Part shown: positions 11,165-22,430 of the stretch, piece after piece | Layout: each line of letters opens with the position of its first letter | Numbering within the stretch: position 1 is the first letter of the stretch | Source of the DNA: Plasmopara viticola | Lineage: Eukaryota > Oomycota > Peronosporomycetes > Peronosporales > Peronosporaceae | Length of the DNA stretch: 64,000 bases | Reading direction: 5' to 3' | Assembly (NCBI GenBank): GCA_001695595.3 | Contig: MBPM02000070.1 | Span: 62,001-126,000, forward strand | Translations under genes and position numbers: made by a program | The notes under the pieces: model-generated | Database searches by the model: none | What the model saw: the letters and a program-made list of their open reading frames with translations, nothing else | Told to the model about the DNA's origin: nothing

Positions 11165-12130
11165 ATCTTCAGCCAGTTATGCAATTATTGGGATGCTCAT
11201 GGATATGGGCAGGTGGACCGCATGTACGTGTTTGGTGGCCATTGTAGTATAAATGTGGAGTCTTGCTTGAGCGCTATTACCGACCTAGCGTGGCACCACC
11301 ACTTTGTCACGAACATGTTTATCCGCCCCAATTTTGCTCGTGTAGCCAAGAAATTTGAGGCCGACTTTACGCTTATTAATGCGTGCAACATTGTCGATGA
11401 AGATTGCAAGAAACACAGACTTCTTTCGGAAGTATTTGTGCTTTTTTTAACATAAAAAGATACTTAAGCATTCTTGGCGGCACTTTTACAGTGGCGAAAT
11501 GAAGAAGGCGATCTTTCGTATGATGAAATACTATTTGCCTCTGAATGATGTGATGACCCTACAGGCTTCAGCCAACTTTGGCGGGTTAGGACACACAGCT
11601 CTCTTTTTAGGCTCTCTGGCACGGGCAAGACGACGCTGTCGCTAATGCAAAGCGCGATCTCATTGGTGACGACGAGCTCGGCTGGGATGACCGGTTTTAT
11701 ATATAAATTTGAAGGCGGTTGCTATGTCAGGACGATTAATTTGAGTAAAGAGACAAAGCCCGATATCCATAATGCGATTTGCCCGGATGCCTTGCTTGAA
11801 ATTGTGTGGACCAACGCTAATAATGAAAACGACTTTCTCAGCTCAAGCAAGACTGAATGTGGTCGCGCAAACACAGGATCTTTAACAAGCGCTGCCTTTT
11901 CGATACTGCTGCATCTACACACGCGTAAGTGTGTAGATGCAGCAGTATCGAAAAGGCAGCGCTTGTTAAAGATCCTGTGTTTGGCGTTGAGATTCCCACA
12001 TTCGTGAAAAGCGTGCCATCTGAGATGTTGAATCCAAGAGACGCGTAAACGGACAAGGGTGCGTTTAGCGATATAGCTCACGATTTGGCCGCCTCGTTTA
12101 AACATAACTACAGGCAGTTTATTCTGCTAG
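11165..12130 (+). pseudogene. Phosphoenolpyruvate carboxykinase (ATP-type) fragment
   Basis: A broken copy of the gluconeogenic enzyme that converts oxaloacetate to phosphoenolpyruvate. Visible blocks in order: MYVFGGHCSIN and HHHFVTNMFIRPN with DFTLINACN (11213-11400); a frame-shifted GEMKKA / YYLPLN / ASAN block (about 11500-11575); the nucleotide-binding loop LSGTGKTTLS (about 11610-11640); FEGGCYVRTINLSKET (about 11707-11755); and, after a large internal loss, the C-terminal block DPVFGVEIP and VPSEMLNPRD (about 11970-12050). The frame changes several times and has stops. The N-terminal third is absent. The middle is replaced by the perfect palindrome 11869-11982. It lies inside the candidate MULE unit, on the strand opposite its transposase. 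Confidence 0.85.
11869..11982. repeat. Perfect 54-bp-arm palindrome, 6-nt loop
   Basis: 11869-11922 is the exact reverse complement of 11929-11982, around the loop GCGTAA. The right arm reads in frame as PEPCK (EKAALVKDPVF), so it is the original. The left arm is an inverted duplicate placed where PEPCK sequence is missing. As RNA or single-stranded DNA it would make a very stable hairpin. Confidence 0.96.
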
Positions 12131-12141
12131 GCAAGGACCTA

Positions 12142-12720
12142 TCATGTTACGGCCCGGTGATGTGTTAGTTGCATGCATAATTTCCATATAAAAGAATTGA
12201 TATCAAGATTGGTACCTTTTTGTCTTGTGTTGCCGATATCCTTCCTGAGTACAAGACAGGCACATTCCTTCTGACGAAGCGTGGCAAGGATAGTACGAGA
12301 GGGTGCGCCAGCTTTGGTCATCGTAGAAATGATGGTCTCTTTCCTTAGGTTTAGCGTCCGGTTGACTGCATAGGCTGCGGGGTCAGAGGCGGCCTTATGT
12401 CCAGAATGCTCGCCACACATCAATTTCATGTCCCAAAAGTAGTTACCAGATTGCTGCAAGACGCGTTCCACAATAGCCAGCCATTGACAGCTTGTTTTGA
12501 CGCAAATGTGTTCCGTATGCCATTAACCTTTTTCTTATAACAATTACTGTGAACACACCCGTGTCAAACCTTCCTTAATTCACCTGTTTTGCTCATTTTG
12601 GTCCGACCGAGTCTCACAGCAACGCCGTTTACTTTGGCAAAAGCCTTATCAGAGCTTTCCGCCTCTTCAAAAGTAGGAAAATTGGCGATTTCGAGGTTCG
12701 ACGTAGTGGTTACGTGGTAA
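12142..12720 (-). pseudogene. Mutator-like transposase, N-terminal fragment
   Basis: The minus-strand reading contains the N-terminal domain typical of oomycete MULE transposases. From the right, a degraded FEEAES / AKVNGVAV / GRTKMSKTGE block (about 12690-12580) leads into the open frame 12471-12142 with MKLMCGEHSGHKAASDPAAYAVNR, then ISTMTKAGAPSRTILATLR and DIGNTRQK. The catalytic DDE region and SWIM finger are missing. It is the only transposase sequence inside the inverted-repeat unit 11086-12864, so that unit would depend on enzyme from elsewhere, such as the related elements whose remains are at 22950-23470 and 39890-41200. Confidence 0.8.
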
Positions 12721-12810
12721 AGCAACGCCAAATAATCTGAGGAATTGGTCTGGCAGGAATATTTGCCGGCGCTTTTAAAATTGTGAAAAAGCGGTGGCTA
12801 AAGATTGTAA

Positions 12811-12840
12811 TTTGATTGGTCAGCATAAAGAGGGGGTGTA
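12811..12840 (-). repeat. Right inverted repeat core of the MULE unit
   Basis: The reverse complement of 11122-11152 apart from one missing C; the flanking outer sequence also shares TACACCCC and GGGAGC. Confidence 0.85.
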
Positions 12841-12908
12841 GGGGGGGGTGTATCTGAAGCTCCCAAATTTACTTTTACATAGCAGCCTCAGCATCTAATA
12901 TTTGGAAG

Positions 12909-12921
12909 ACTTCAGCTTCAA
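12909..12921 (+). repeat. Target-site duplication of short element 1
   Basis: ACTTCAGCTTCAA, repeated exactly at 13249-13261 on the other side of the insert. Confidence 0.93.
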
Positions 12922-13248
12922 GCTTGGAAAAGGTTGGGGTGACGCCTTCCTTCCAAGCGCGGGGGCTAAATGCTCGCGCGCTTCGGGCAGGTGCTCTCGG
13001 GCATCTGCAGGTCTCTAACGAGTCTCACCCTCGACGCGACGGTCTCCAGCACCGGGCGCCACCTGGGCTCTTACCAAGCCAGAGATAAACAAACTAATGG
13101 AAGATTCTCAAGTCCTCGGTGCTGACTGCACTGCCCGCCGAACGAGACTCGACGTATGCGGACACCACTCTATGCCGTGGACTAGCCAGACTGAGCCTAG
13201 CACGTGCATAACTTGGCAACGCGATAACGTAATACATTACATTACATT
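12922..13248 (+). mobile_element. Short LINE-derived element, copy 1
   Basis: A 327-bp non-autonomous retroelement made of about 115 bp of the 5' end and about 165 bp of the 3' end of the LINE at 41719-42876, fused without the coding region. It starts GGAAAAGGTTGGGGTGACGCC and ends in a tail of repeated ACATT units. A 13-bp target duplication flanks it. It encodes nothing and must use the LINE machinery; other copies are at 34214-34535 and 53183-53493. Confidence 0.92.
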
Positions 13249-13539
13249 ACTTCAGCTTCAAAAAATATGATTGTGTAATATGAGAAATGTAGAGGCAGGT
13301 AAAACAAGCTCGCTAAATGTTAGTGCTTATCAAATGTCACCGCAATAATTGATTCGAGAATCATGCGTTAGTCCTGGGCGGGGTATCCTGTCTCGTCTAA
13401 ATAGAAAGCTCTCGTCAAGAAAAATAGCCTTCTTGAGAGAGGCAGACGGTTCTATTTGGTCAGTTTATCGACGACTAGATGTCTGTATGATCCTAAGCCT
13501 GGTTAGCAACGCCGGTTCCAGGTCCTGAGTCGGTGGTTG

Positions 13540-16500
13540 TTACGGGGCTCGTCTCCGTCGGAGACTTCTCTGTGGGTTGTCGTGTTGGCACAGATGGGGT
13601 CTAGTCCCTTTTTCTAGCTTGTCTGGTGTTCTTCTTTCTCGCGTCGCTAAAGCTCGTAGTTGCTGCTGGCCGGTCGACCAAAACTCGAGCACGGTACCTT
13701 CGACGGTTATCGCTTCCTGTTTGAAGACGACTCTGTTCCGTTGTAACCTTATGGTTACAACGGAACAATAGACTGGTAATGCAGATACTGCATAGAATCC
13801 ACCACATCCTCTCCCATTCCTTCCCGTACTTCCTTTTCTCATCCGGATGATCTTTGCTCAGTTTGGCCTTGATGACCCGCGACAATTCTGGTGCTTTCCT
13901 GCTGGCACACGCTTGCTGGAATCTGTCCATTTGATGAAGTTTTCATTGCTCGCCAGTCCAATGACACACTGGTTTCTGTCAACATGCTTGAGCGCATGGG
14001 CAGTTCCAAAATATGTGCTCGAGCGTCCCCTTTTGTCCGTGACAGCACTGTAGTTTGCGATAGCTGTCGTTCAGCCACCGGCCTTCGTGATACAGATTGA
14101 GCTGCTGAAGTACTATTCGATAGCTGACCCGAACTTGATACGCTGTGAGCTCATTGTTGTGAGCCCAAATCTGCTTGGGCGTTTGGGTCATTGCTGCTGC
14201 TTGCCAGGTACTCGTTCGCACTACTTCCCGCAGCCGGGCGACTGTGGTGTCCATTTTGATACCTTCTCAATATCTTGGGAACCTGCTTCTTGATCACTGC
14301 TAACACATGACGGTTTGCCGTCAAATCCGGTACAGTCCATGGAAAACCATGAAGTGTCGGGTGTGCCATGAAAACGATGTTTCCATCTCGCTCATGCCGT
14401 CGTAGTTTATAAATTTCCTTCATCGTGCTTGAGTCTGCCTTGATCGTGCTGCTGATGGTCCCGGCTCGCAGTGTATCTCCTACTGCCAAAGGAGGGCTTC
14501 TGCTGAGGATGGCTATACTCCATCTGCGCAGTTTTGGTCGATGATGACCAATGTCCGTCGAGCATGGTATGTGCATCGTATACAATCGATCGCTCCTTCT
14601 TGTGATATGGAACTCCTCCAGCGTGCTGCTCACGATTCTATCGTATTTCCTGCTCGTTAGCATCGCTCTGGTCTCATCTATAATGGCTGAATTATCGTTC
14701 CAGTGATAGGCGGGCCAAAACGTCTCTTCCTCTGGTGTTCTCATCCGCATCAACTCAGAAAGGGGTTCCTTTAGTACTGCGCGCCATTTCCCGTCCTTTG
14801 TCCAGCTCGCCGCTGATGCTGCTATTTGTTTCAGCCGTTGTCGCCGCTGCAGGATGGTTGCTACTTCTTCTTCCTCCGGCACTAGCCAGCTACCGACGAG
14901 CTGTTGCAGGGTATTACCCGGTGCCTTTGTCCTGCTGCCTTGGTTGTGGCTGCTTTTGTGTCGTGGTGAGACTCCACTCGTCCATGGATGGGTTGCTCCA
15001 CGAAAGGCCCAAGCTCTCCATGCTGCGTAGTAGGTTTCGTGCCGTTGTACTAGCCACTGAATGGCATGCTTCGCTCGTTGAGTTTTGCACGCAATCTCGA
15101 AGGATGCTAGGCCGACACCTCCTGCCTGCTTCGGTGTGAACAGAAGCCCCGGATTCGTTTTGTGTCGGCTCGTAGCTATACTCGTTGGAGTCTGCCAGAG
15201 AAACTATTTTGGATGTTGCGTAACTGCTTGGCTGCCAAAGATACGTCCTTTCTATCGCCCTAGACATGCCCAGATGAAATAGAGCCCTAACGAAGTGTAT
15301 ACTCATTCTGTTGGAGCTCTGAGACGTTGTGCGGCCAAAAATACGTCCTATGTATCGCTCTAGACATGCACAGATGAAATAGAGTCATAACGAAGTGTAT
15401 AAACATTCTGCCGGAGCTGCCCACTGCGGCATCTCGAAGGCAGCCACTGTAAACAGAATTGACGGCAACAGGATGACGTTGAGGAGGACAACCCGATTCT
15501 CGACGGTGTTTGAAAGTTGCGCCGCTGTTGCCAGTCTGTTTTACACTGTGCGAATGCGGGCAGCCTAGTTCGGATCCGTGAGCGGTCCGGTGCCTACCTG
15601 ATAGTTAAGGTATTGCACAGTTTTCCCACCTAGTAAATCTGGTATTCCGTGAAATTCCTTCATCTCCACCGCTGTGTTGAGAAAGATGGCCTTGCTCTTT
15701 GTCGGTTGCACTTGGAGGCCTGATAGTTCTCCAAATCGTTGCACCAGTGCCATTACTCGGGGTAGTTGACGCGCTTCTAGGAGAAGACGGTCGAATCATC
15801 AACGAACGCCGAAAACTTGTGCGTCTTTCCTTTAGTTCCTTGCACATGGATCCCTTCTGTATGGTCGTCCTGCTGAATTGCTAACGCAAGCACCTCAGCT
15901 GCGAGAATAAAAATCAGAGGGGCTAATGAGCAGCCTTGACAGATGCCTGATACCACCTCCTGCGGTTCTGAAAGCTGCCCGTTGACTAAAAATCGCGCCG
16001 TGATTCCATCATGCAGCTTCCTCAGCATCCGCACAAACATCGGCGAGAATTCAAAACGAAGGAGTACGAGAAACATTAATCTCGCGCGACCGTATCATAA
16101 GCCTTCTTGAAATCCAGCAGCAAGATTACTCTTCTTGATGCTGCTGCAAGCTCCGGTTCTGCTTTCGCTGTGGCGAGGATTGCGAGCATCATCATCACGG
16201 TCTTCATCATTTGGCATCCGTGGACGAACCCTTGTTGCGATGACCCGATAGCTTTGCCCATGACTCGCAGAGCTCGGGCAGCCATTACTTTGGTAACTAT
16301 TTTGTACGCGGTTTGGAGTAGCGAGATCGGACGATAGTCCATCGCATCATCCAAATCGTCGTTCTTCTTGAGGGGAAGAATGAGAGCCTCCAGAAAGGAT
16401 TGGGGTGGCCCACCTCCCTTGAGTAACTCGTTGCTGATAGATGTGAGTGCTGGCACGAAGATGGACTGTGTGTCCTTGAAGAAATCATTGTTAAGACCAT

Positions 16501-17926
16501 CTGCGCCCGCTGCTTTGTGCCGATTAAGGGCTGAAAATCATCCATGACCTCTTGCTCCACTACTGGATTCATGAGAAGGTTGTTGTCCGTTGGTTAAAGC
16601 TTCCGGTCAGCAGGTATATTCACGAACTTATCAAATTCACGATCGAGGTCAGCATCCGGAACTTTGCTATGAATGGTGCCCAGTATCGGAGACCATTCAC
16701 TTGCAGATTTGGTCACTAGGGTCATTCCACGCTGGACCCCTGCACCATGAATGTGCCGGACATTTGCAATAGTTTGATCACGCTCCTAATTTGACGCCCG
16801 CTAGAAAACCCACCGAAGGCGGTCCATTGTCCGTTCTAGTCGTTGGCCGAGATGGATGATATGCTCAGCTCTTCGCTCTTCCATAATGACCTCGAGCAGA
16901 TCTTTTCTCGTGAGTAAGTGTACTCGACTGTGGACGTTTAATTTGTGCTTGAACGCCTTTCGCCTCTTCTTTCTTGCTGGATGAGCCGGCCAATGCACGT
17001 TCCGCATTTTTGCACCGTGCTATCCCATGTTTGAACAGTGTCCTGTCGCCCAATGCCTCCTTTACAAGGGCGTCCAGCAGCGCCTCTTGTACACGCTCTG
17101 GTTGAAATGGTCGGATGCGGTATACAGTCCCGCGTTTCCTCGCATTGGCTCTTTTTTGAGGCTGTGTTCCCGCCAGATGCAACACTGCTCGTTGGTGATC
17201 CGATGGTGTGGAGGGTTTGAGGACTGATAACCACTACACTCTAGCCGTCCACAAATCCGGTACATAAAGTCGGTCTAATCTGCTTGCTGTCTCCGGCCCC
17301 CAATACGTGAAGTACTCTGTATTTTCCAGTTGGTCTGCTACATCTTCCGTTTGCCCCGCAAGGGTGCAGGCGTCTTCCAGGTGAAGCTGGCGAAGTACGT
17401 CTGGTAGTGCCACGCTTTCAGCACGATTAGTCTGCTTGCCTCCGAGCCTATCTAACACTGGACTGAGGACGCAATTAAAATCGCCTGCCAGGATCGTCTC
17501 CCGATCTTCCCATGGCCATAATTGTAGTTTCCCATAGAATAGCTTTCGTTCTTGGTGGCTGTCTGGAGCGTAGACATTGACAAGAGTTCGTTCTTGTAGC
17601 TTGATCGCGATGACCCTCCGCGTCCACCGATCTTGAAGCCACAGTGATACCTGGTCCGCTATGCTGGGATGTAAAAGGATAGCTACACCTCCCGCTTTGG
17701 TGTTGCCGATGCTCCAATACGACAACTGATTGCTGTCTTTGTGGTACTGTTGGCCCCATCGACGTCTCCAATCCGATTGTAATTTCTCTGCTTCTGCTAC
17801 TGTGCTGACATGCGTTTCCTGCATCATCCACACGAAAGGAGCTTCAAAGCGGGGTGTTCTCCTCCAGGCTTTCATCCAGCGCAATCTGTTCTCTTTCACA
17901 AAACCACGGACGTTCTGAGTCTCCAA
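13540..17926 (-). pseudogene. LINE ORF2: endonuclease and reverse transcriptase
   Basis: The APE-type endonuclease is open at 17926-17234, with METQNVRG, MMQETH, VNVYAPDS, LAGDFNCV and SRLDRLY as active-site landmarks. A linker follows (17185-16800). RT starts at about 16570 and is open at 16456-16076 with the fingers motif [14 protein letters not shown] and [11 protein letters not shown]. It continues at 16076-15777 in another frame with [10 protein letters not shown] and the catalytic FVDD, then 15753-15565 with SGLQVQPTKSKAI. The C-terminal part spans about 15306-13540 and includes a Cys/His cluster GTLEHIFWNCPCAQAC (about 14020). It copies element RNA at the nicked target in the nucleus. 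Several frameshifts make it non-functional; one of them is at the 15-bp palindrome 13734-13767. Confidence 0.9.
13734..13767. repeat. Perfect hairpin, 15-bp arms, 4-nt loop, in LINE ORF2
   Basis: TGTTCCGTTGTAACC, loop TTAT, then the exact reverse complement. Read on the minus strand, the segment continuing into LQRNRVVFKQE is the LINE coding sequence; the other arm is an inverted copy that breaks the reading frame. Confidence 0.92.
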
Positions 17927-17929
17927 TCT

Positions 17930-19178
17930 CCACTGATTGTTGGATCGTGCCCGTCTGCGCCTCTATTTCTCCACTGGCTTACGATTTTGCATATATACAT
18001 GACGTCCATAGACGACATCCGTCGCTCCTTTATTCATACTCATTGGGGCTACAGCTGTGAGCTCTGGGCTGGCTTTAATACTCCTGTTCCCAATTCCTTT
18101 CGCCGCGCTCCACAGTGTCAGAGAAGAAGCGGGCAACTTCCCTTCAGTCTTCATTGCGGCGGGATGCCGAATAAGCTTCTCGGTATCCTTCATTCATGTC
18201 GAGCGCGCGCAAGTGCCGCGTCAACTTGGAGATGCAGCTATTATCCTGCTCCTCTTCGCTTCCTGTGAGTACGCGAAGCTCCTTCTCGTAGATGCCGGCG
18301 CACAGTAAATGTTGCGCTAGACGTAATTTGTTTTTAACGTCGTACAGCTTAAGGATGTGATCTTTCCCATAGTTTTTGCTCCGCATGCGTATCCAGTCGT
18401 CACTGTCGTCAATGAGAAGGGCTTAGTGTTGCGGAAGCGGCCTCGTTAGTTTGGCCGTCCACTCGCCAATCCATTTCCTGGTTAAGCTGTCGGTTGTCTG
18501 ACTTCGGTAGGCTTCCAGACGGCCGTGCATACATTCGTATCTCCAGGCTGCTGTCCAGACCTCGAGTATTTGACCTCCCAACGAGTTTAGCACTTTTTCA
18601 GGGAATTCGAAGAGTTGACACATGAGGACTAGTTGGACAGGTTCTCGTTGTGCAGTGTATCACCACTCCTGCGCCGTACTCGTTATCAGCGGAAATGATG
18701 TCGTTGCTGGTGTCGGCCACACTTCGCCAAACTTCTTCCAGCGTTCTGCATAGTTTGTAGAGATGCATCGCTCCTGGTCCGCCTTGCTTGCGCCCGACAT
18801 CGGCTCATCGGTCATCGGCCCCGCAGTCGACGATGAGTGCTCCGTCGTGGACTTCATGATACGGCGGATGCGTTCCGCTTCCATTGGAGTCAGGGTGTGC
18901 GGCCGTTAAGATGCTTTGGTCTTTGTCGTCTTGACACGGCTTGTCGTTACTTGAACGTGCATTAGCCCATCCGCGGAATTGGCGGTGGACAACCTCTGTG
19001 ACGAATAGAAATCCTCGTCTATACCAGCGACCAAAGAGATGTGCAGATCGCATTCTTCCTGCTGAGCTTTAGCATCCCCTGCTTGCCATTGTCTTATCGT
19101 TTCGTGCGGGATCTGATATTGTTGCATGAGGGCTGCTACTTCGTCGGAGGCCTCGGCAGACATGTTCAATACCCGCAA
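17930..19178 (-). pseudogene. LINE linker region, degraded coding
   Basis: Minus-strand short frames (19178-18906, 18884-18660, 18386-18144 and others) look coding in composition and line up between ORF1 and ORF2, but I recognise no domain. It is probably the C-terminal part of ORF1 or the spacer of the same LINE, broken by frameshifts. Confidence 0.5.
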
Positions 19179-19196
19179 TTGCTCTCTTTCGGGAAG

Positions 19197-22100
19197 TTAG
19201 AGTCGAGACGCGGCGTTGACCAGGAACGCTAACAGTTGAATGTATCGTGTTGGATCCGCCTGTTCTAAGAAGAGATGGATGTCACACTTGAGGTCGTGCG
19301 AGATCATCATTCCAGCGAGCTTGATTCGAAGCTCGGCGATGTTGCCGTCCCATTGCGAGTGACTCCATCCTTCCCGAGAGAGATCCCTGGCTTGGACGTC
19401 CTCGCTTTGACCTGGTGCTTGAGCTTCACTTAGCGGCTTAATAGCTGCTGCATCAGCTGGCGTCGGCTGCTTTACAGCCTGCTCCCTTTTATGAATGAAC
19501 GCCGAGTAATGGTCGCCCCAATGCCTGATGACTAGTGGCGACGTATTCCCTCGCTTCTTTGCTAGACGAATGAGAGCAGTGCATTTCCCTACTTGTAGCG
19601 GAATGTGCTGTCCGAATTCAACCGTCTCCTTTCCACGCTGAGTTGTGGTTTGTACATTGAACAACACCACTGCTTCTTTTGATCTGTATTGAATGCCAAG
19701 ACAAAGATTTCACGCTGCAAAAAGTTGGCTGCCATTGCCAATAGCTCACTGCACCCCCAATTGTACCTTGGGATAACCGCCTCTCGGTCAGACGGTGAAG
19801 GGGCGTACTCCTCCAAGTACCACTTAAACTGCTTAGTAGATTCCTGTGGCTTCATGCCTTCCCAGCCACGCTGGACGTTGACGAGCGTTGTTGTGCGCAC
19901 GTAGTGATTAAACTGCTCTTGTAAATGCAGTTGACCGGTCCTACATATTCTTTGCTTCGATCTCCGAGTTATTGCTTCCAGACTGTCATTTTGAGATGCC
20001 AAGTCATTGTCCACAAGAGCTTGAGCTAGCGCCATCGCCATACAATTACCTGTGGCTGGGGTTGTCACCTGACAAAGAGCTAGAGTGGTTTCTATCTCGG
20101 AAAAAAGTGTCTAGCTCTTCCCTAGAGTACCTTTCTGGTTGCTTCGGCTTGCCCAGTGCCTGAACGGCCTGCTTAATCGTTGTTCTTAGAGCCCTTCGCT
20201 CCCGCACCTTTCGCCCCATCAGTTGAGACACTGTAAGGAGCTTCGGAGGTTTCACCTGCACGAGATGCAGCTTCGCTTTCTCCGCTGGAGTTATCTGAAC
20301 TAGTGCTTTTTTCCTCCAGGTCGTTATCCGAAGGAATGTCAATGGGCCCAGTTCTCCGGAGTCGACGGTCAAAATGATTCTCAACCACTTCGTCATCGTC
20401 ATCTTCATCGTCATCACATGCCAGCACGTCGAACCTGGACCGGTCGACTTCCATCTTTTGCGGAAAAGCGGCTGCTTGAGCATAAAGCGTCTTGCCCTTC
20501 CGCAGTGAAGTTGTTATCCACATCTTTTTCGGTTCCGGTTGCACTGGCGTCTTTTGCGTCGAGTGATCCTGGTGTGATGCTCCGGGTGACCCCGGGGCTG
20601 CTGTTTCTGGTTGCCGTTCACAGGGTGAGGGCTTCTGCGCGGGTCGAGCTAGTGACATCGCTGCTTGGGCTGCTTTCTGCGCGTCCTGTTGCAGCTCTAG
20701 CCGTTTCTTCGTTACCTCTTTTACTTCATCTAGACTAGCAAAAGAATTCATTCATCTTCCAGCTCAGCGACTTCTTTGTCGAGGGCTACCCGGCTTCCTG
20801 ATCCAAGAAGCTGAGTGTCAGTGTTATTGCATCTTACCATGGTATGGCCCAGGTTTCCGCATCTTAGACATTGCAGTCTTTGTCTCATATGAGGGTGCTG
20901 CAGCACCAGCGTCCTGCCGTACCACATGATTCTCACTATACCCCGGAGAAAGTCAGGTCATTCGGGTGGAGTGCACTGTAAGCCTCCGCTTCGTCGAAGT
21001 TCTAGACTCCGGACGACATAGATCCATGTCGTCCAGATCAAACTTGGTTGTAATTTGTCGCTGCAGGTACGCCGACATCAGGCTCAAATCCGTAAAGCGC
21101 GTAACATTATGTATGTCCACCTCGTATTTACGCTTCTGCGTCAACCACGTTCCAGCTCTTCTGAGCTGACGAGCCCACACTGAGCCGGAGTCAGACTGGT
21201 GTGGGTTGGCGAGACGGTACACGATCCTGTTGAAGGGGAACCGGCACATGCTGGAATTGTCTCGCTGTCGCCCTATCAAAAAAGAAAAAATGCACACTGC
21301 GTGTGACATGGTTGTAGCTGATCGTTTTGACCAAGCTCAACATCTTACGCAGCTCCGGCGTGTAAGCACGTAACTCTTCAGCCGCGACGCGGATATCTTC
21401 TTGAATCTTGCGCGTTTGTTGTCGACACGACGGGATCGTTGTCCGTCCACAAAGCTGAAGCTGAATTTCACCTTCAACCTGACTTTGGATGGTCCGGTGG
21501 AGCCGCAACCGTTCTTGCGAGTCTAGCACACTCTTGAGAAATGCCGGAGCCCGTCGACACACCATAGTTCCTTCCACTAAGCCTCCAATGATTTTCCATT
21601 CATCCTTCGTGCCAGGTCATAGTCCGTATCCCACTGTCGCAACACCCGGCTGCGTACAGATTGCCCGAAGCGCCGCTATTCCAGTCTGTGAGTAGGCTGC
21701 CGGGTTGAACATGAAGTCTTGATAATACAAGACTTCGGCTGTGGTTCCGTTTCCGTTCGAGGCCGATCGTCGGTCGCCTTTCACCTTCGCTGCCCATTGG
21801 TTCAGTGGTTTTGTCGTCGCCCATTTGACCTTGCTGATCATCCTATGCATGATCGTTTTGAAAGGTCAGGACGTGTTGTAGAGATCCTGCGTTGCTGCTT
21901 GAGCCTGGCGTTCCCACTCTTTGTACGAACCGCTCCCCACTACACAGAGCTCCTTGAACAGCTTGCACAAGAGCATTTTTTTATCTCTTTTTAGCTTTGG
22001 GTAGCGCTACTTCCCACTGGGAATCAAGTCCCTATCTACCGAGACTTTGTCATGCGCAATGCGGTACAAATCTGCAATCGTTATTTTTCAGGACAAGCGC

Positions 22101-22426
22101 GGTAGCTCTTCCGGAAAGCATTTCATCTCGGCCACTACCGCGTCAAACAATTCGTATGGTTGGACATCGGTCGTGTCAGCTCGAGCCACTCCGGGAGCCG
22201 GCTTTGCGGCGGCGTCTCTCATCTGTGTCGCCGCTCTATGCTTCTTTGTTCCGTTTGACGCGTTTAATTGATCCACTGACGGCTTAGTCTCAATCTTAAC
22301 ATTTGCATGGTCCAATACATTCTTTCCAGTAAAGTACTCCTCGCGGAGGACAAGTGGACAGTGATGACAGTTAAAAGAAAAAGGTATATACCTTTGATTC
22401 GCCCCTGCAATGCGGCTGTAGAGCAA
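19197..22426 (-). pseudogene. LINE ORF1 with CCHC knuckle and OTU-like protease
   Basis: The N-terminal part is open at 22426-22088, with a C-x2-C pair near FNCHHC; recognisable coding continues in pieces through 21850-21617, 21577-21191 and 21309-20953. The zinc knuckle CLRCGNLGHTMVRC is at about 20860-20820. A low-complexity acidic/serine-rich region follows at 20751-20173. The OTU-like domain comes next: a catalytic-cysteine context TGNCMAMAL with Cys near 20044, NWGCSELLAMAANFLQR near 19790, and, after a frameshift near 19650, a catalytic-histidine context RHWGDHYSAF near 19510. OTU enzymes are cysteine proteases that remove ubiquitin; in a retroelement the role is not established. Frameshifts show the copy is dead. 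Confidence 0.75.
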
Positions 22427-22430
22427 CCTG

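Larger units (their letters stand above)
11086..12864. mobile_element. Candidate Pack-MULE carrying a PEPCK fragment
   Basis: A 1779-bp unit bounded by inverted repeats. The outer ends both read GGGAGC inward. The core of the repeat, 11122-11152, is matched in reverse complement by 12811-12840 with one extra C, then diverges. Inside, on the minus strand near the right end, is the N-terminal region of a Mutator-like transposase (12142-12720). On the plus strand is a piece of a host metabolic gene, PEPCK (11165-12130). MULEs are known to capture host gene fragments (Pack-MULEs, established in rice). I found no clear 8-10 bp target duplication, so the outer boundaries are provisional. Confidence 0.65.
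13400..22430 (-). mobile_element. Long decayed LINE with OTU-bearing ORF1
   Basis: About 9 kb of minus-strand non-LTR retrotransposon. ORF1 occupies about 22426-19197, a linking region with degraded coding runs 19178-17930, and ORF2 17926-13540. The order of ORF1 with a CCHC knuckle, then APE-type endonuclease, then reverse transcriptase, then a C-terminal Cys/His region is that of L1/Tx1-like LINEs. All parts are frameshifted. The exact ends are uncertain: no poly(T) on the plus strand near 13400 and no target duplication were identified. It is a different family from the LINE at 41719-42876. Confidence 0.85.

Noticed and set aside
14735..15139. 134-codon plus-strand frame with hydrophobic stretch
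   Set aside because: Antisense to LINE ORF2; composition follows from the minus-strand coding.
22088..22426. Stand-alone zinc-finger gene
   Set aside because: The minus-strand coding continues into LINE ORF1 with only short breaks, and there is one C-x2-C pair without partner histidines.
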